Positions 1 to 8,467 of a stretch of 28,024 nucleotides of DNA are shown here, in pieces. The notes below the pieces were generated by a model that made no database searches, was not told the DNA's origin, and was given only the letters and a program-made list of their open reading frames with translations. The stretch is from contig CAYQNJ010000019.1 of assembly GCA_964418835.1 (NCBI GenBank), positions 1-28,024 of the forward strand, in the 5' to 3' direction. The stretch comes from UBA9076 sp964418835. Its GTDB lineage: Bacteria > Bacillota_I > Bacilli_A > Erysipelotrichales > Erysipelotrichaceae. Made by a program: the position numbers and the translations under genes. Within the stretch, counting starts at the first letter, position 1; the number at the start of each line of letters is the position of its first letter.

Positions 1-1
1 T

Positions 2-301
2 TTAGATACTATAAGATCATTACCATATGAAAAAGCACACGCAGAACTTTGTAAATTACAAGGAGTAGGACCAAAGGTTGCTGATTGTATATTACTATTT
101 GGTGATTCAAGAGATGAGGCTTTCCCAGTAGATACTTGGGTAATTAAAGTAATGAATGAGTATTACTTAGATAATGTTAAAAGCATGAAGAAGATTAAAG
201 AAGAAGGCGCAAGAATATTTAAAGATAAAGCAGGGCTTGCACAACAGTATTTATTCTTCTATGCTAGAGAAAATAAAATAGGAAATAAGAAAAGAGGATA
301 A
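2..301 (+). CDS. OGG1-like HhH-GPD DNA glycosylase, 3' end only
   Basis: The reading frame is open from base 2 to the TAA at 299-301, and the 5' part lies outside the window. The 99 visible residues contain the end of a helix-hairpin-helix (LQGVGPKVADC) followed by FPVDTW. In the OGG1 family the Lys of GVGxKVADC is the catalytic nucleophile and the Asp of PVDxW its partner, and both are present here. The protein would therefore be a bifunctional base-excision-repair glycosylase/lyase, most likely removing 8-oxoguanine. The C-terminal part (QQYLFFYARE) also fits OGG1-type C-termini. The stop is one base before the rpiB start, so the two are probably cotranscribed. Substrate specificity cannot be judged without the N-terminus. 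Confidence 0.85.
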   Translation, partial: LDTIRSLPYEKAHAELCKLQGVGPKVADCILLFGDSRDEAFPVDTWVIKVMNEYYLDNVKSMKKIKEEGARIFKDKAGLAQQYLFFYARENKIGNKKRG

Positions 302-302
302 T

Positions 303-755
303 ATGAAAATTGGTATTGGAAATGATCATGCAGCAATCGATTTAAAAAATGAGATAGTAAATCACTTAATAGAAAAAGGATATGAAGTAGTTAATTACGG
401 AATTAATGAAGGAGAAAAAATCGATTATCCTTTAATCGGAGAAGAAGTAGGTAATGCGGTAGTAAATAAAGAAGTTGATTTAGGTATATTAATTTGTGGA
501 ACTGGAGTTGGTATTTCACTTGCTGCAAATAAAGTTAATGGAGTAAGAGCATGCGTGTGCTCTGAGCCATATAGTGCATCTCTTTCTAGACGCCACAACA
601 ACACAAACATCATTGCTTTTGGAGCTAGAGTTGTTGGTGATGAACTAGCTAAGATGATTGTTGATAGCTGGCTAGAAGCAGAATTTGAAGGTGGAAGACA
701 CCAAAGAAGAATAGATATATTTAAAGAAATAGAAGAAAAACAAAAAAATAAATGA
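303..755 (+). CDS. rpiB: ribose-5-phosphate isomerase B
   Basis: This is a 150-residue RpiB/LacAB-family protein, the usual length. It interconverts ribose-5-phosphate and ribulose-5-phosphate in the cytosolic pentose phosphate pathway. The N-terminal GNDHAA motif, the catalytic Cys65 in ICGTGVGIS, the RACVCSEPYSASLSRRHNN stretch with His98, and FGARVVG are all typical of RpiB. A close relative, galactose-6-phosphate isomerase LacA/LacB, is less likely because it is a single gene with no lac or tagatose genes nearby. An AGGA site at the end of the preceding gene serves as its ribosome binding site. The stop overlaps the next start in an ATGA. Confidence 0.93.
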   Translation: MKIGIGNDHAAIDLKNEIVNHLIEKGYEVVNYGINEGEKIDYPLIGEEVGNAVVNKEVDLGILICGTGVGISLAANKVNGVRACVCSEPYSASLSRRHNNTNIIAFGARVVGDELAKMIVDSWLEAEFEGGRHQRRIDIFKEIEEKQKNK

Positions 756-2032
756 AAGACATTCCATTTGAGAAAATAGAATTAAGCAAAATAATTGATA
801 AATATAAAGAAGATATCAATTTTTTTGCATCTAAACTTTTTGACAGTCCTGAGCTTGGATATAAAGAAGTGAAAACCAAAAAATTAATAATTGAAGAATT
901 AAGTAAGCATAATATTAGTGTTACTAGTGAATATTTGATTACAGGTTTTAGTGTTTCAATAGGAGAAGGTAAAACTCATATAGGATTAATTGCTGAATTA
1001 GATGCAGTAGTAACAAAAAATCATCCTAATGCTAATGAGATAGATAATGCTGCTCACTCTTGTGGCCATTTTAGTCAAGTCGCAATTATGGTTTATGTTT
1101 TAATAGGGTTAAAAGAATCAAATGTTTTAAAAAGTACAAAAGTAACTTTATTCTTTACCCCAGCAGAAGAATATGTCGATTTAGAATATAGACAAAATCT
1201 AATAAAACAAGGAAAAATAAAACACATTGGTGGAAAAATCAATATGTTACAAGAAGGTATATTTAATGGTGTTGATTGTATTATTCACTTACATTCAATG
1301 TCAAAAGGATATGCATTTGGTTATAATTCTTCTCTAGCTGGATTTATGTATAAGAAGATAAAGTTTTTAGGTAAAGCTTCTCATAGCGCTGTAGCCCCTC
1401 ACCTAGGAGTTAATGCACTTAATAGCTTTACTTTATTTAATAGTGCATTAGGAATGCTTAGAGAAACATTTTTGGATAATGAAATGACAAGAGTACACGG
1501 AATACTAACTAAAGGTGGAGAGAGTATTAATGCTATTCCTAGTGAAGTTGTATATGAATGTTATATAAGAAGTCTTAATTACAACAGAATTATTGAAATA
1601 AGTAATCAGCTAACAAAAACAAGTAAACACTGCGCTCAGGCGTTAAATGGAGATGTAGAAATAATAGATGAAAAAGGTTATTTACCATTTATACCAAATA
1701 AAAATCTTGGGAATCTAATATATAAAAACATGTTATATTTTGCAAAGGAAGAAGAAATAATAAGTAATGAGTTAAGTATTGCTTCTGGTTATGTTGGAGA
1801 TGTCTCTTTATTTTATCCAATGGTTCAATTTGGATATAGTGGTTTTTCCGGCAATTTCCATGGGTGTGATTTCAAGATGGATGATAGTAATAGAGGACTA
1901 ATAGAACCTTGTAAGATAGTACTTTATAGCATATTTGATTTAATAAATGATAAAGGAAGATTAGAAGAAATTAAATCAAGCTTTAAGCCACTCATGAGTA
2001 TTGAAGATTATTTACAATACTTAAATAGCTAA
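752..2032 (+). CDS. M20-family amidohydrolase / metallopeptidase
   Basis: The protein has 426 residues and the two-domain layout of M20 peptidases: a zinc catalytic domain interrupted by a dimerisation domain that starts near KIKFLGKASHSA. Likely metal ligands are Cys104 and His106 (SCGH), Glu139-Glu140 (PAEE), His179/His181, and a late His in GNFHGCD. GGESINAIPSE is the usual substrate-domain signature. The family removes acyl or aminoacyl groups (N-acyl amino acids, p-aminobenzoyl-glutamate and similar). The true substrate cannot be read from sequence. The common CGHDGH motif is changed to CGHFSQ after the two ligands, so this is a divergent member. It is translationally coupled to rpiB through an ATGA overlap. 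Confidence 0.82.
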   Translation: MKDIPFEKIELSKIIDKYKEDINFFASKLFDSPELGYKEVKTKKLIIEELSKHNISVTSEYLITGFSVSIGEGKTHIGLIAELDAVVTKNHPNANEIDNAAHSCGHFSQVAIMVYVLIGLKESNVLKSTKVTLFFTPAEEYVDLEYRQNLIKQGKIKHIGGKINMLQEGIFNGVDCIIHLHSMSKGYAFGYNSSLAGFMYKKIKFLGKASHSAVAPHLGVNALNSFTLFNSALGMLRETFLDNEMTRVHGILTKGGESINAIPSEVVYECYIRSLNYNRIIEISNQLTKTSKHCAQALNGDVEIIDEKGYLPFIPNKNLGNLIYKNMLYFAKEEEIISNELSIASGYVGDVSLFYPMVQFGYSGFSGNFHGCDFKMDDSNRGLIEPCKIVLYSIFDLINDKGRLEEIKSSFKPLMSIEDYLQYLNS

Positions 2033-2052
2033 AAAAACAAATCATTTGACAA

Positions 2053-2086
2053 AAAGGGTCAGCTTATTATGCTAACCCTTTACTTT
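2053..2086. terminator. bidirectional intrinsic terminator
   Basis: The hairpin is AAAGGGTCAGC / GCTAACCCTTT with a TTATTAT loop and one C-A mismatch. It has a T-rich 3' side, and an A-rich 5' side that serves the opposite strand. It lies between the convergent M20 gene and deoD and can terminate both. Confidence 0.75.
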
Positions 2087-2140
2087 TATAAAATTGTCTA
2101 TTACAACAAGATTTATAAAGTATTATATTCAATTTATTAA

Positions 2141-2851
2141 TTATTTTGAAGCTGTTAAAGCTATTTCCATCATGTTAGTAAATGCATGTTGTCTTTCTTC
2201 TGCAGTAGTAACTTCACTTGTCACAAAGCTATCAGAAATAGTAACTAGACAAGCTGCATTTTTTCCTAGAACACTTGCGTTGTGGAATAATGCAAAACTT
2301 TCCATTTCTACACAAGTACAACCTTTTTCGCTAACTAATTTTTTTGTATAATCAATTCCACCTTCACGATAGAAAACATCTGATGAATGGATTATTGATT
2401 GATGCATTGGAATATTTAATTCTTTAGCTGCATCAATTAGTTTTTGGTTTAAGCTTTCACTTGGGTAAGTAATATCTTTATCATATCCATTTTGTGTTTT
2501 CGCAAAGCTTGATTCACTATATGCAGCTTTGGCAAGTACTACATCATAAACTTTTAAATCAGCTGTATAAGCACCTGCTGAACCAATACGGATGATATTT
2601 TCTACACCATATTGAGAATATAGTTCATATGAATAAATACCAATACTAGGCATACCCATACCTGACCCCATTACAGAAATTTTTGTTCCTTTATAAGTTC
2701 CAGTATATCCAAACATATTTCTAACAGCGTTGAATTGAACAACGTCTTCTAAGAAAGTTTCAGCTATGAATTTGGCACGAAGTGGATCTCCAGGCATTAA
2801 AACAGTTTTTGCAATATCATTAATATTTGCGGAATTATGTGGTGTTGACAT
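2141..2851 (-). CDS. deoD: purine nucleoside phosphorylase, DeoD type
   Basis: The protein has 236 residues, the normal DeoD length. It phosphorolyses purine (deoxy)nucleosides to the free base and (deoxy)ribose-1-phosphate in purine salvage. Visible motifs are the phosphate-binding PGDPLRAK, the MGSGMGMPSIGIYSYEL segment (MGHGMGIPS in E. coli), GSAGAY, VEMESFAL for nucleoside binding, and TISDSFVTSE with the conserved Asp of the hexameric NP-I class. The start is ATG at 2849-2851, preceded by AAGGAGG at a good distance. A possible -10 (TATAAT, minus strand, 2885-2880) lies upstream, but I see no clear -35. It is transcribed divergently from the histidine operon and is not linked to it in function. 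Confidence 0.95.
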   Translation of the reverse strand: MSTPHNSANINDIAKTVLMPGDPLRAKFIAETFLEDVVQFNAVRNMFGYTGTYKGTKISVMGSGMGMPSIGIYSYELYSQYGVENIIRIGSAGAYTADLKVYDVVLAKAAYSESSFAKTQNGYDKDITYPSESLNQKLIDAAKELNIPMHQSIIHSSDVFYREGGIDYTKKLVSEKGCTCVEMESFALFHNASVLGKNAACLVTISDSFVTSEVTTAEERQHAFTNMMEIALTASK

Positions 2852-2951
2852 TAAATATCCTCCTTTTTCTATACATCTAATTATATATCACTTTAAAGTA
2901 AAAGGGGTAATCTAATACAAGGTAAATATAATGTTAAACTTACAAAATCGT

Positions 2952-2980
2952 TTGACAATTAAACTTATTGATATTATTAT
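2952..2980 (+). promoter_or_regulatory. sigma-A-type promoter of the histidine operon
   Basis: There is a consensus -35 TTGACA (2952-2957), a 17-nt spacer and a -10 TATTAT (2975-2980). The predicted start near 2986-2987 falls exactly at the base of T-box Stem I. Confidence 0.8.
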
Positions 2981-2984
2981 CTAC

Positions 2985-3229
2985 TTAAAGCAGGGAAAAG
3001 AAGAGTAGATTATTGTTTAATTTGTAGAGAGTTCTTGTTTGGTGAAAAAGAACAATTGACTTTAATTGAAACACATCTTGGAGCTTAAAAGAGGAAATTA
3101 GTATTCTTTTACGGAATCTTGTGCCCGTTATCGCACTAGGAAATGATTGTTTCCGATGAGGCTGAGTATTCAGTAAATTAAGGTGGAACCACGTGAGTAA
3201 AACTTTCGTCCTTTGGATGGAAGTTTTTT
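2985..3229 (+). promoter_or_regulatory. T-box leader, probably tRNA-His responsive
   Basis: The T-box sequence AAGGTGGAACCACG is at 3180-3193. Upstream is a full Stem I. Its base is TTAAAGC (2985-2991) with GCTTAA (3083-3088). A lower helix pairs AAGA (2998-3001) with TCTT (3076-3079), and a GAGTAGA motif follows on the 5' side. The AGAGA bulge is at 3026-3030. The apical helix is GTTCTT (3031-3036) with AAGAAC (3048-3053), closing a loop that contains GGTG. On the 3' side of the specifier loop, GAAACACA gives the codon CAC (His) at 3072-3074, followed by A and the lower helix. A Stem III (GTGC/GCAC, 3121-3136) and a GGAAA/TTTCC helix lie between. Uncharged tRNA-His would stabilise the antiterminator and turn on the operon. 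This leader accounts for most of the gap between deoD and hisZ. Confidence 0.9.
3199..3229 (+). terminator. regulated terminator of the his T-box
   Basis: A 13-bp hairpin AAAACTTTCGTCC / GGATGGAAGTTTT (two G-U pairs, TTT loop) ends in six T's at 3224-3229. It lies just after the T-box sequence and 17 nt before hisZ, as expected for the OFF-state terminator. Confidence 0.9.
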
Positions 3230-3246
3230 GTATATAAGGAGGACAT

Positions 3247-4368
3247 ATGAATAAATATCAAATACCTGAAGGAACTAAAGATTTAATTCTAGATGAAAGT
3301 TTAGCAAAGAAACAACTACAAGTTAATTTAGAAAAGCTACTAGACAGATGGGGTTATAGAGAAGTAATGACACCAACAATTGAATACTTTAATACTTTTC
3401 TAGTAGGATTTGAAGAAATTCATGAAGAAGACTTTTATAAATTCTTTGATAAAAATGGAAAGATATTAACTTTAAGACAAGATATGACAATACCTATTGC
3501 AAGACTTGTTTCTACAAAGTTTAAAGATGATAATTTTCCTTTAAGACTAAGATACTGCGCACAAGTATTTACTGTTTTAGAAAGCTTTGCGGGCAATCAA
3601 AACGAAGAGACAGATTTAGGGGTGGAACTAATTGGAGAAGACTCTAAAACTGCAGACTTAGAAATACTAGCAATGGCATTTGATACATTAATGTTATTGG
3701 ATGAAAAAAACTTCACTTTAGAACTAGGAAATATAGACTTCTTTAATGAAGCATGCAGAGATTTAAAGCTAGATGATACAAACAAAGAAAAGCTTGCAAA
3801 TCTTATTGATAATAAAAGTCTAACAGAACTAAATGACTTTCTAATTAAGCTAAACTTAGATAAATCCAAACAAGAATTCTTTAATCAACTACCTTGGTTA
3901 AATGGAGGATTAGAAGTATTAGAAGAAGCTAAAAAGTACACAATTAATGATAAACAACTGCAAATAATTAATGAAATCAAAGAGCTGTGTGACTCATTAT
4001 CTAAATTAGGATATCAAAAATATATAACTATAGACTTAGGAAAAGTACCAAGACTAAACTACTACACAGGAATTATATTTGAAGGATTTGTAAGTGGAGT
4101 AGGACATGGAGTAATAAGTGGAGGAAGATATGATAATCTACTATCAAAATTTGATAAAGATCTTCCTGCAATAGGTTTTTCTTTAAAGCTAGATAGACTA
4201 TTAAAAGTAGTAAATCCTAAACTAGATTACAAACAAAGAAAAGTAATAAACTATCCACAAGATAAGATAGTAGAAGCAATCTCACTTAGCAAGACACTAA
4301 GAAATGATGCGATAGTAAGATTAAATAGAAATGATGATTTACAAAATATAGAAGTTGAGGATATTTAA
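3247..4368 (+). CDS. hisZ: ATP phosphoribosyltransferase regulatory subunit HisZ
   Basis: This is a 373-residue paralogue of histidyl-tRNA synthetase that lacks the C-terminal anticodon-binding domain. HisRS-like pieces are visible: IPEGTKDLI at the N-terminus, TLRQDMTIPIAR, the motif-2 region RLRYCAQVF, and GVISGGRYDNLL with AIGFSLKLDRLL (motif-3-like). HisZ associates with the short form of HisG to make an active, histidine-feedback-sensitive first enzyme of histidine synthesis. The short HisG encoded immediately downstream supports this over a true aminoacyl-tRNA synthetase. The start ATG is preceded by AAGGAGG (3237-3243). The stop TAA touches the hisG ATG with no gap. It is the first gene under T-box control. 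Confidence 0.93.
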   Translation: MNKYQIPEGTKDLILDESLAKKQLQVNLEKLLDRWGYREVMTPTIEYFNTFLVGFEEIHEEDFYKFFDKNGKILTLRQDMTIPIARLVSTKFKDDNFPLRLRYCAQVFTVLESFAGNQNEETDLGVELIGEDSKTADLEILAMAFDTLMLLDEKNFTLELGNIDFFNEACRDLKLDDTNKEKLANLIDNKSLTELNDFLIKLNLDKSKQEFFNQLPWLNGGLEVLEEAKKYTINDKQLQIINEIKELCDSLSKLGYQKYITIDLGKVPRLNYYTGIIFEGFVSGVGHGVISGGRYDNLLSKFDKDLPAIGFSLKLDRLLKVVNPKLDYKQRKVINYPQDKIVEAISLSKTLRNDAIVRLNRNDDLQNIEVEDI

Positions 4369-5001
4369 ATGTTGAATATAGCTCTTACAAAAGGAAGGTT
4401 AGAAAAAGAAACCTTAGTGTTATTAAAACAAGTAGGATACGGTATAGAATCATTAGAAAACAAAGGAAGACAATTAGTATTTGAAGATTCAAAAAAAGAC
4501 TGCAGTTACTTTCTAGTTAAATCAAATGATTGTATCACTTATGTTTCACGCGGCGTTGCGGATATTGGTGTTGTTGGAAAAGATACAATACTAGAATCAA
4601 ACAATGATTTTTATGAAATCATGGATTTAGGATTTGGAAAATGTAAGTTTATAGTAGCTTCTTTAAAAACAATGAATCCGTTCACAAAAATAGGACACAT
4701 TAGAATAGGAACTAAATATCCAAAAATCGCAAAACAATATTTTGCATCAAAAGGAATAGATGTTGAAATAATAAAAATTGATGGCTCTGTAGAGTTAGGA
4801 CCAATTCTAGGTCTATGTGATGGCATTGTGGATATTATGGAAACCGGCACAACACTAAAAGAAAATGGCTTAGTTGTATATGATGAAATAGTAGACATTA
4901 GTGCAAGAGTAATAGTAAATAAAGCAAGTTTTAAATTAAAAAGAGATGAAATAAGACAATTTATAAATGACTTAGGAAAAGTGGTGAACAAAAATGCTTA
5001 A
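4369..5001 (+). CDS. hisG: ATP phosphoribosyltransferase catalytic subunit, short form
   Basis: The protein has 210 residues, matching the short HisG type that lacks the C-terminal regulatory domain and needs HisZ. It catalyses the committed step, ATP + PRPP to phosphoribosyl-ATP. The N-terminal LTKGRLEKE, the SRGVADIGVVGKD segment and the PRPP-binding loop DGIVDIMETGTTLKENG (about residues 151-167) are characteristic. The start directly follows the hisZ stop, with a GAGG site inside hisZ. The last 8 bases overlap hisD, so translation is likely coupled. Confidence 0.95.
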   Translation: MLNIALTKGRLEKETLVLLKQVGYGIESLENKGRQLVFEDSKKDCSYFLVKSNDCITYVSRGVADIGVVGKDTILESNNDFYEIMDLGFGKCKFIVASLKTMNPFTKIGHIRIGTKYPKIAKQYFASKGIDVEIIKIDGSVELGPILGLCDGIVDIMETGTTLKENGLVVYDEIVDISARVIVNKASFKLKRDEIRQFINDLGKVVNKNA

Positions 5002-6271
5002 AAGAATAGATACAATAGAACAGTTTAATGAATACTTAAGCGGTAGAGAAATAGAATCTTCTGGAGAGCTTATTAAAGCTACTCAAGACATAATAGACTA
5101 TGTTAAAAAATACAAAGATAAAGCTTTGTATGAACTAACAGAAAAGTTTGATAAGGTTAAACTAGATAGCTTACTAGTAAGTGAAAAAGAAATAGAAGAT
5201 GCTTTTAACTCTGTAGATAAAAAATTTTTAGAAGCTATGAAAGAAGCAAGTTTAAACATAGAAGAATTCCACTTAAAACAAGTTAAACAAGGATATGAAA
5301 TACAAAGAGAAAATGGCGTTTATTTAGGACAAAGAGTTTTACCTTTAGAAAAAGTTGGAGTCTATGTACCAGGAGGAACAGCCGCATATCCATCAAGTGT
5401 TTTAATGAATGTTATACCTGCAAAAATTGCAGGAGTAAAAAAGATAGTAATGACAACTCCACCAAGCAAAAACAATGAAATAAATCCCTATATCCTAGCA
5501 ACCGCAAAGCTTGTAGGAATAGACACTATATATAAGGTTGGAGGAGCACAAGCTATTGCGGCCTTAGCCTATGGAAGTGAAACTGTAGAAAAAGTAGATA
5601 AGATAGTAGGACCAGGAAATGCATATGTAGCTAATGCTAAAAAACTTGTCTATGGAAAAGTAGATATTGATATGATTGCAGGACCAAGTGAAATATTAGT
5701 TATCGCTGATGAAAATGCAAATCCAAAATATGTCGCAAGTGATTTAATATCACAAGCAGAACATGACACTCAAGCAAGCTCAATACTTTTAACCACAAGT
5801 GAAAAGCTTTTAGAAGAAGTAAATAAGGAATTATTTATTCAAGCTAATAGTTTAGAAAGAAAAGAAATAATACTAAAGTCATTAGAAAATTATGGAGTTT
5901 CAATGGTTTTAGACACTATAGAAGAATGTGTTGAAGTAAGTAATCAAATAGCCCCAGAACATTTAGAAATAATGTGTGAAGAACCAAAACAATATCTTGA
6001 TATGGTCACAAATGCAGGAAGTGTTTTCTTGGGTTATACAACATGTGAATCAATTGGGGATTATTTTGGTGGAACTAACCATGTACTTCCTACTAATGGT
6101 ACAGCTAGATTTTATTCAGCTTTAAATGTAGATAACTATACTAAGAAATCTTCTTACCTACATTACTCAAAAGAAGCGTTAGAAAAAGTAGGAGATAAGA
6201 TTATTAATATAGCTAACCATGAAGGACTACATGGTCACGCTAATGCGGTAAAGGTAAGGATGAAAAAATGA
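4994..6271 (+). CDS. hisD: histidinol dehydrogenase
   Basis: The 425-residue enzyme catalyses the last two oxidations, L-histidinol to L-histidine, with NAD+ and zinc. Signatures seen in order are GVYVPGGTAAYPSSV, VGGAQAIAALAYG, VGPGNAYVANAKK, IAGPSEILVIAD, SQAEHD with the zinc-site Gln and His, APEHLEI, CESIGDYFGGTNHVLPT and the C-terminal HEGLHGHANAV. All expected catalytic regions are present and the length is normal. The start overlaps the hisG end by 8 nt, and the stop overlaps the hisC start in an ATGA. Codon choice appears to change in the last 250 bases of the gene (see findings). Confidence 0.96.
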   Translation: MLKRIDTIEQFNEYLSGREIESSGELIKATQDIIDYVKKYKDKALYELTEKFDKVKLDSLLVSEKEIEDAFNSVDKKFLEAMKEASLNIEEFHLKQVKQGYEIQRENGVYLGQRVLPLEKVGVYVPGGTAAYPSSVLMNVIPAKIAGVKKIVMTTPPSKNNEINPYILATAKLVGIDTIYKVGGAQAIAALAYGSETVEKVDKIVGPGNAYVANAKKLVYGKVDIDMIAGPSEILVIADENANPKYVASDLISQAEHDTQASSILLTTSEKLLEEVNKELFIQANSLERKEIILKSLENYGVSMVLDTIEECVEVSNQIAPEHLEIMCEEPKQYLDMVTNAGSVFLGYTTCESIGDYFGGTNHVLPTNGTARFYSALNVDNYTKKSSYLHYSKEALEKVGDKIINIANHEGLHGHANAVKVRMKK

Positions 6272-7296
6272 AAACTATAGATGCTTATGAAGTAAATAAT
6301 GGAAGTAAAACATTATTGAACGCAAATGAATGTTATAGAAATCTTCCGGAAGATATTATTAATGAGATAAAGGATAATTTAGAAGAAGTATTGTTTAATA
6401 GGTATCCTGATAATAGCGCAAACTTACTTACTAAAACATATTCTAAAGCTTTTAACATAAAAGAAGATAATGTGATATTTGGTAATGGATCTGATGAAAT
6501 GTTGGGTTTAGTTATTGGTTTAAATATTAAAGAAGGAAAGAAATTATATACTTTAACTCCTGATTTTAGTATGTATGACTATTACACATCATTTCATGGA
6601 GGAGATATGGTTAAGTATCCAATTGATTTAAATAATGGATTTAATGTGGATGATTTTATAAAAAAAGGAAAAGAAGAAAATGTGTCTATAATTATATTTT
6701 CTAATCCTAATAATCCTACAGGTACATTAGTATCTAAGGATGATATTAAAAAGATACTAAATAGTTTTGATATACCATTAGTTATTGATGAAGCTTATGG
6801 TGAATTTTGTGATTGTTCAATGGTTGATGAAATAGACAATTATCAAAATTTATATGTGACTAAAACATTATCTAAGGCTTATGGAGTTGCGGGTATAAGG
6901 TTAGGTATGATTATATCTAATAAGGGTAATATAGACACATTAAGAGATATGAAAGTACCTTATAATGTAAATAGTGTTACACAATACATTGGTTCAATAA
7001 TACTTAACCATAAGGAAGAATTAGATGTTTATAGTAAGGAAATTATAAAAAGAAGAGATAATTTCTATAATGAAATAATTAATAGGAAGTATAAGGATTT
7101 AGTTGTATATCCTTCACATGCGAACTTTATATATGGTAAATCTAGTATGAAGGATGAGTTAGTTACTAATATGTTATCTAATGGAATTTCTATTAGAAAT
7201 TATAAGGATGATAGTTTTAGGATAACTATTGGTAGTGAAATAGAGATGGAAGATGTATTAAGTGTGATAGATTATACATATGGAGGTAGTTTATGA
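6268..7296 (+). CDS. hisC: histidinol-phosphate aminotransferase
   Basis: This is a 342-residue fold-type I PLP enzyme that converts imidazole-acetol phosphate and glutamate to histidinol phosphate. Motifs are GNGSDEML near residue 72, SNPNNPTG (about 145-152), the PLP-binding IDEAYGEF (173-180), TLSKAYG with Lys203 as the expected Schiff-base lysine, and GIRLGM with the conserved Arg. The length is at the short end of the HisC family. It is coupled to hisD and hisB by ATGA overlaps on both sides. Position in the his operon argues against a different class-I/II aminotransferase specificity. Confidence 0.95.
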   Translation: MKTIDAYEVNNGSKTLLNANECYRNLPEDIINEIKDNLEEVLFNRYPDNSANLLTKTYSKAFNIKEDNVIFGNGSDEMLGLVIGLNIKEGKKLYTLTPDFSMYDYYTSFHGGDMVKYPIDLNNGFNVDDFIKKGKEENVSIIIFSNPNNPTGTLVSKDDIKKILNSFDIPLVIDEAYGEFCDCSMVDEIDNYQNLYVTKTLSKAYGVAGIRLGMIISNKGNIDTLRDMKVPYNVNSVTQYIGSIILNHKEELDVYSKEIIKRRDNFYNEIINRKYKDLVVYPSHANFIYGKSSMKDELVTNMLSNGISIRNYKDDSFRITIGSEIEMEDVLSVIDYTYGGSL

Positions 7297-7871
7297 GAAG
7301 TTCAAGTAAAGAAAGAAGTACAAAAGAAACTAGTATAAAATTAAGTATTGATTTGGATAATTATCAAGAATCTAATATAAATACTGGTGTTGGTTTTTTT
7401 GATCATATGCTTACACTTTTAGCTTTTCATGGCAAGTTTACTTTAAATGTTGAGGCTAAGGGTGATTTGTATGTGGATGATCATCATATGATAGAGGATA
7501 CCGGCATTCTACTTGGGCAGGCTTTTAAAGAAGCCCTACAAGATAAAAAGGGTATTAGAAGATATGGTTATGCAAGGGTTCCTATGGATGAGGCTTTGGC
7601 TGTAGTTGATTTGGATTTATCTAATAGGGGTTATTTAGTTTATAACGTAGATTTATATAGATATGAAATAAATGGTTTTTCACTAGAAATGGTTAAGGAG
7701 TTTATGTATGCTTTTGCGATTAATAGTGGAACTACTTTACATATTAATTTAATGTATGGTGATAATGATCATCATAAGGTTGAAGCTATTTTTAAAGCTT
7801 TGGGACAAGCATTAAAAAAAGCTGTAAAGATTGTAGATGATAGATTGCCTAGTACTAAAGGAAAGATATAA
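7293..7871 (+). CDS. hisB: imidazoleglycerol-phosphate dehydratase
   Basis: The protein has 192 residues, so it is the monofunctional dehydratase without the phosphatase domain found in the enterobacterial fusion. It dehydrates imidazole-glycerol phosphate to imidazole-acetol phosphate with manganese. The duplicated metal-binding motifs are visible: GFFDHMLTLLAFHG with DDHHMIEDTGI in the first half, and MVKEFMYAFA with DNDHHKVEAIFKALGQAL in the second. Because this HisB lacks a phosphatase, a separate histidinol-phosphatase is needed, and hisK at 12700-13512 supplies it. The start overlaps the hisC stop (ATGA), and the stop shares one base with the hisH ATG (TAATG). Confidence 0.95.
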   Translation: MRSSSKERSTKETSIKLSIDLDNYQESNINTGVGFFDHMLTLLAFHGKFTLNVEAKGDLYVDDHHMIEDTGILLGQAFKEALQDKKGIRRYGYARVPMDEALAVVDLDLSNRGYLVYNVDLYRYEINGFSLEMVKEFMYAFAINSGTTLHINLMYGDNDHHKVEAIFKALGQALKKAVKIVDDRLPSTKGKI

Positions 7872-8467
7872 TGATTGGTATTATTGATTATGGAATGGGT
7901 AATCTAAAGAGTGTTAAGAATGCTTTAGATAAACTTTCTATAGATTGTGTAATTACTAATGATAAAGAAGTTATTAAAAGTGTTGATGCTTTAATATTAC
8001 CTGGAGTAGGAGCTTTTAAAGAGGCTATGGATAATTTGATTAAATATGATTTAGTTGATTTGATTAAAGAAGAGAGTGAAAGAAAGCCATTTCTAGGAAT
8101 ATGTTTAGGTATGCAGTTATTATTTGAAGAAGGTTATGAAGTAGAAGTAACTAAGGGTCTAGGATTATTAAAAGGCAAGGTTGTTTTAATGGAAGCTGAT
8201 GTTAAGATACCTCATATTGGTTTTAATAAATTAGAAATAAATAAAGAAGATTCTTTAATAAATAACAGTATGTTTATGTACTATGTTCATTCTTATTATG
8301 TACAAGACTATGATTTTGATAATTTAATTTCTTATAGTAATTATGGAGGTTTAAAGATTCCTGGAATAATGCGTAAGGGAAATATTATAGGGTGTCAATT
8401 TCATCCAGAAAAAAGTGGATATGATGGACTATATTTATTAGAAAAGTTTAAGGAGTTGATAGTATGA
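7871..8467 (+). CDS. hisH: imidazole glycerol phosphate synthase, glutaminase subunit
   Basis: This is a 198-residue class-I glutamine amidotransferase that releases ammonia and channels it to HisF. The triad is complete: Cys78 in FLGICLGMQLLFE, and His178 and Glu180 in CQFHPEKSG. The N-terminal IIDYGMGNLKSV and LPGVGAF are standard for HisH. Start and stop overlap hisB (TAATG) and hisA (ATGA). Its partner hisF lies one gene further on. Confidence 0.95.
   Translation: MIGIIDYGMGNLKSVKNALDKLSIDCVITNDKEVIKSVDALILPGVGAFKEAMDNLIKYDLVDLIKEESERKPFLGICLGMQLLFEEGYEVEVTKGLGLLKGKVVLMEADVKIPHIGFNKLEINKEDSLINNSMFMYYVHSYYVQDYDFDNLISYSNYGGLKIPGIMRKGNIIGCQFHPEKSGYDGLYLLEKFKELIV

Noticed and set aside
3247..4368. 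Second histidyl-tRNA synthetase instead of HisZ
   Set aside because: It has no anticodon-binding domain, the motif-2 region has diverged, and it is adjacent to a short-form HisG.
4611..4991. Long minus-strand frame inside hisG, and similar ones inside hisZ, rarA, MATE and others
   Set aside because: These are shadows of well-supported genes on the other strand, with Ser/Ile/Phe-rich low-complexity translations and no ribosome binding site.
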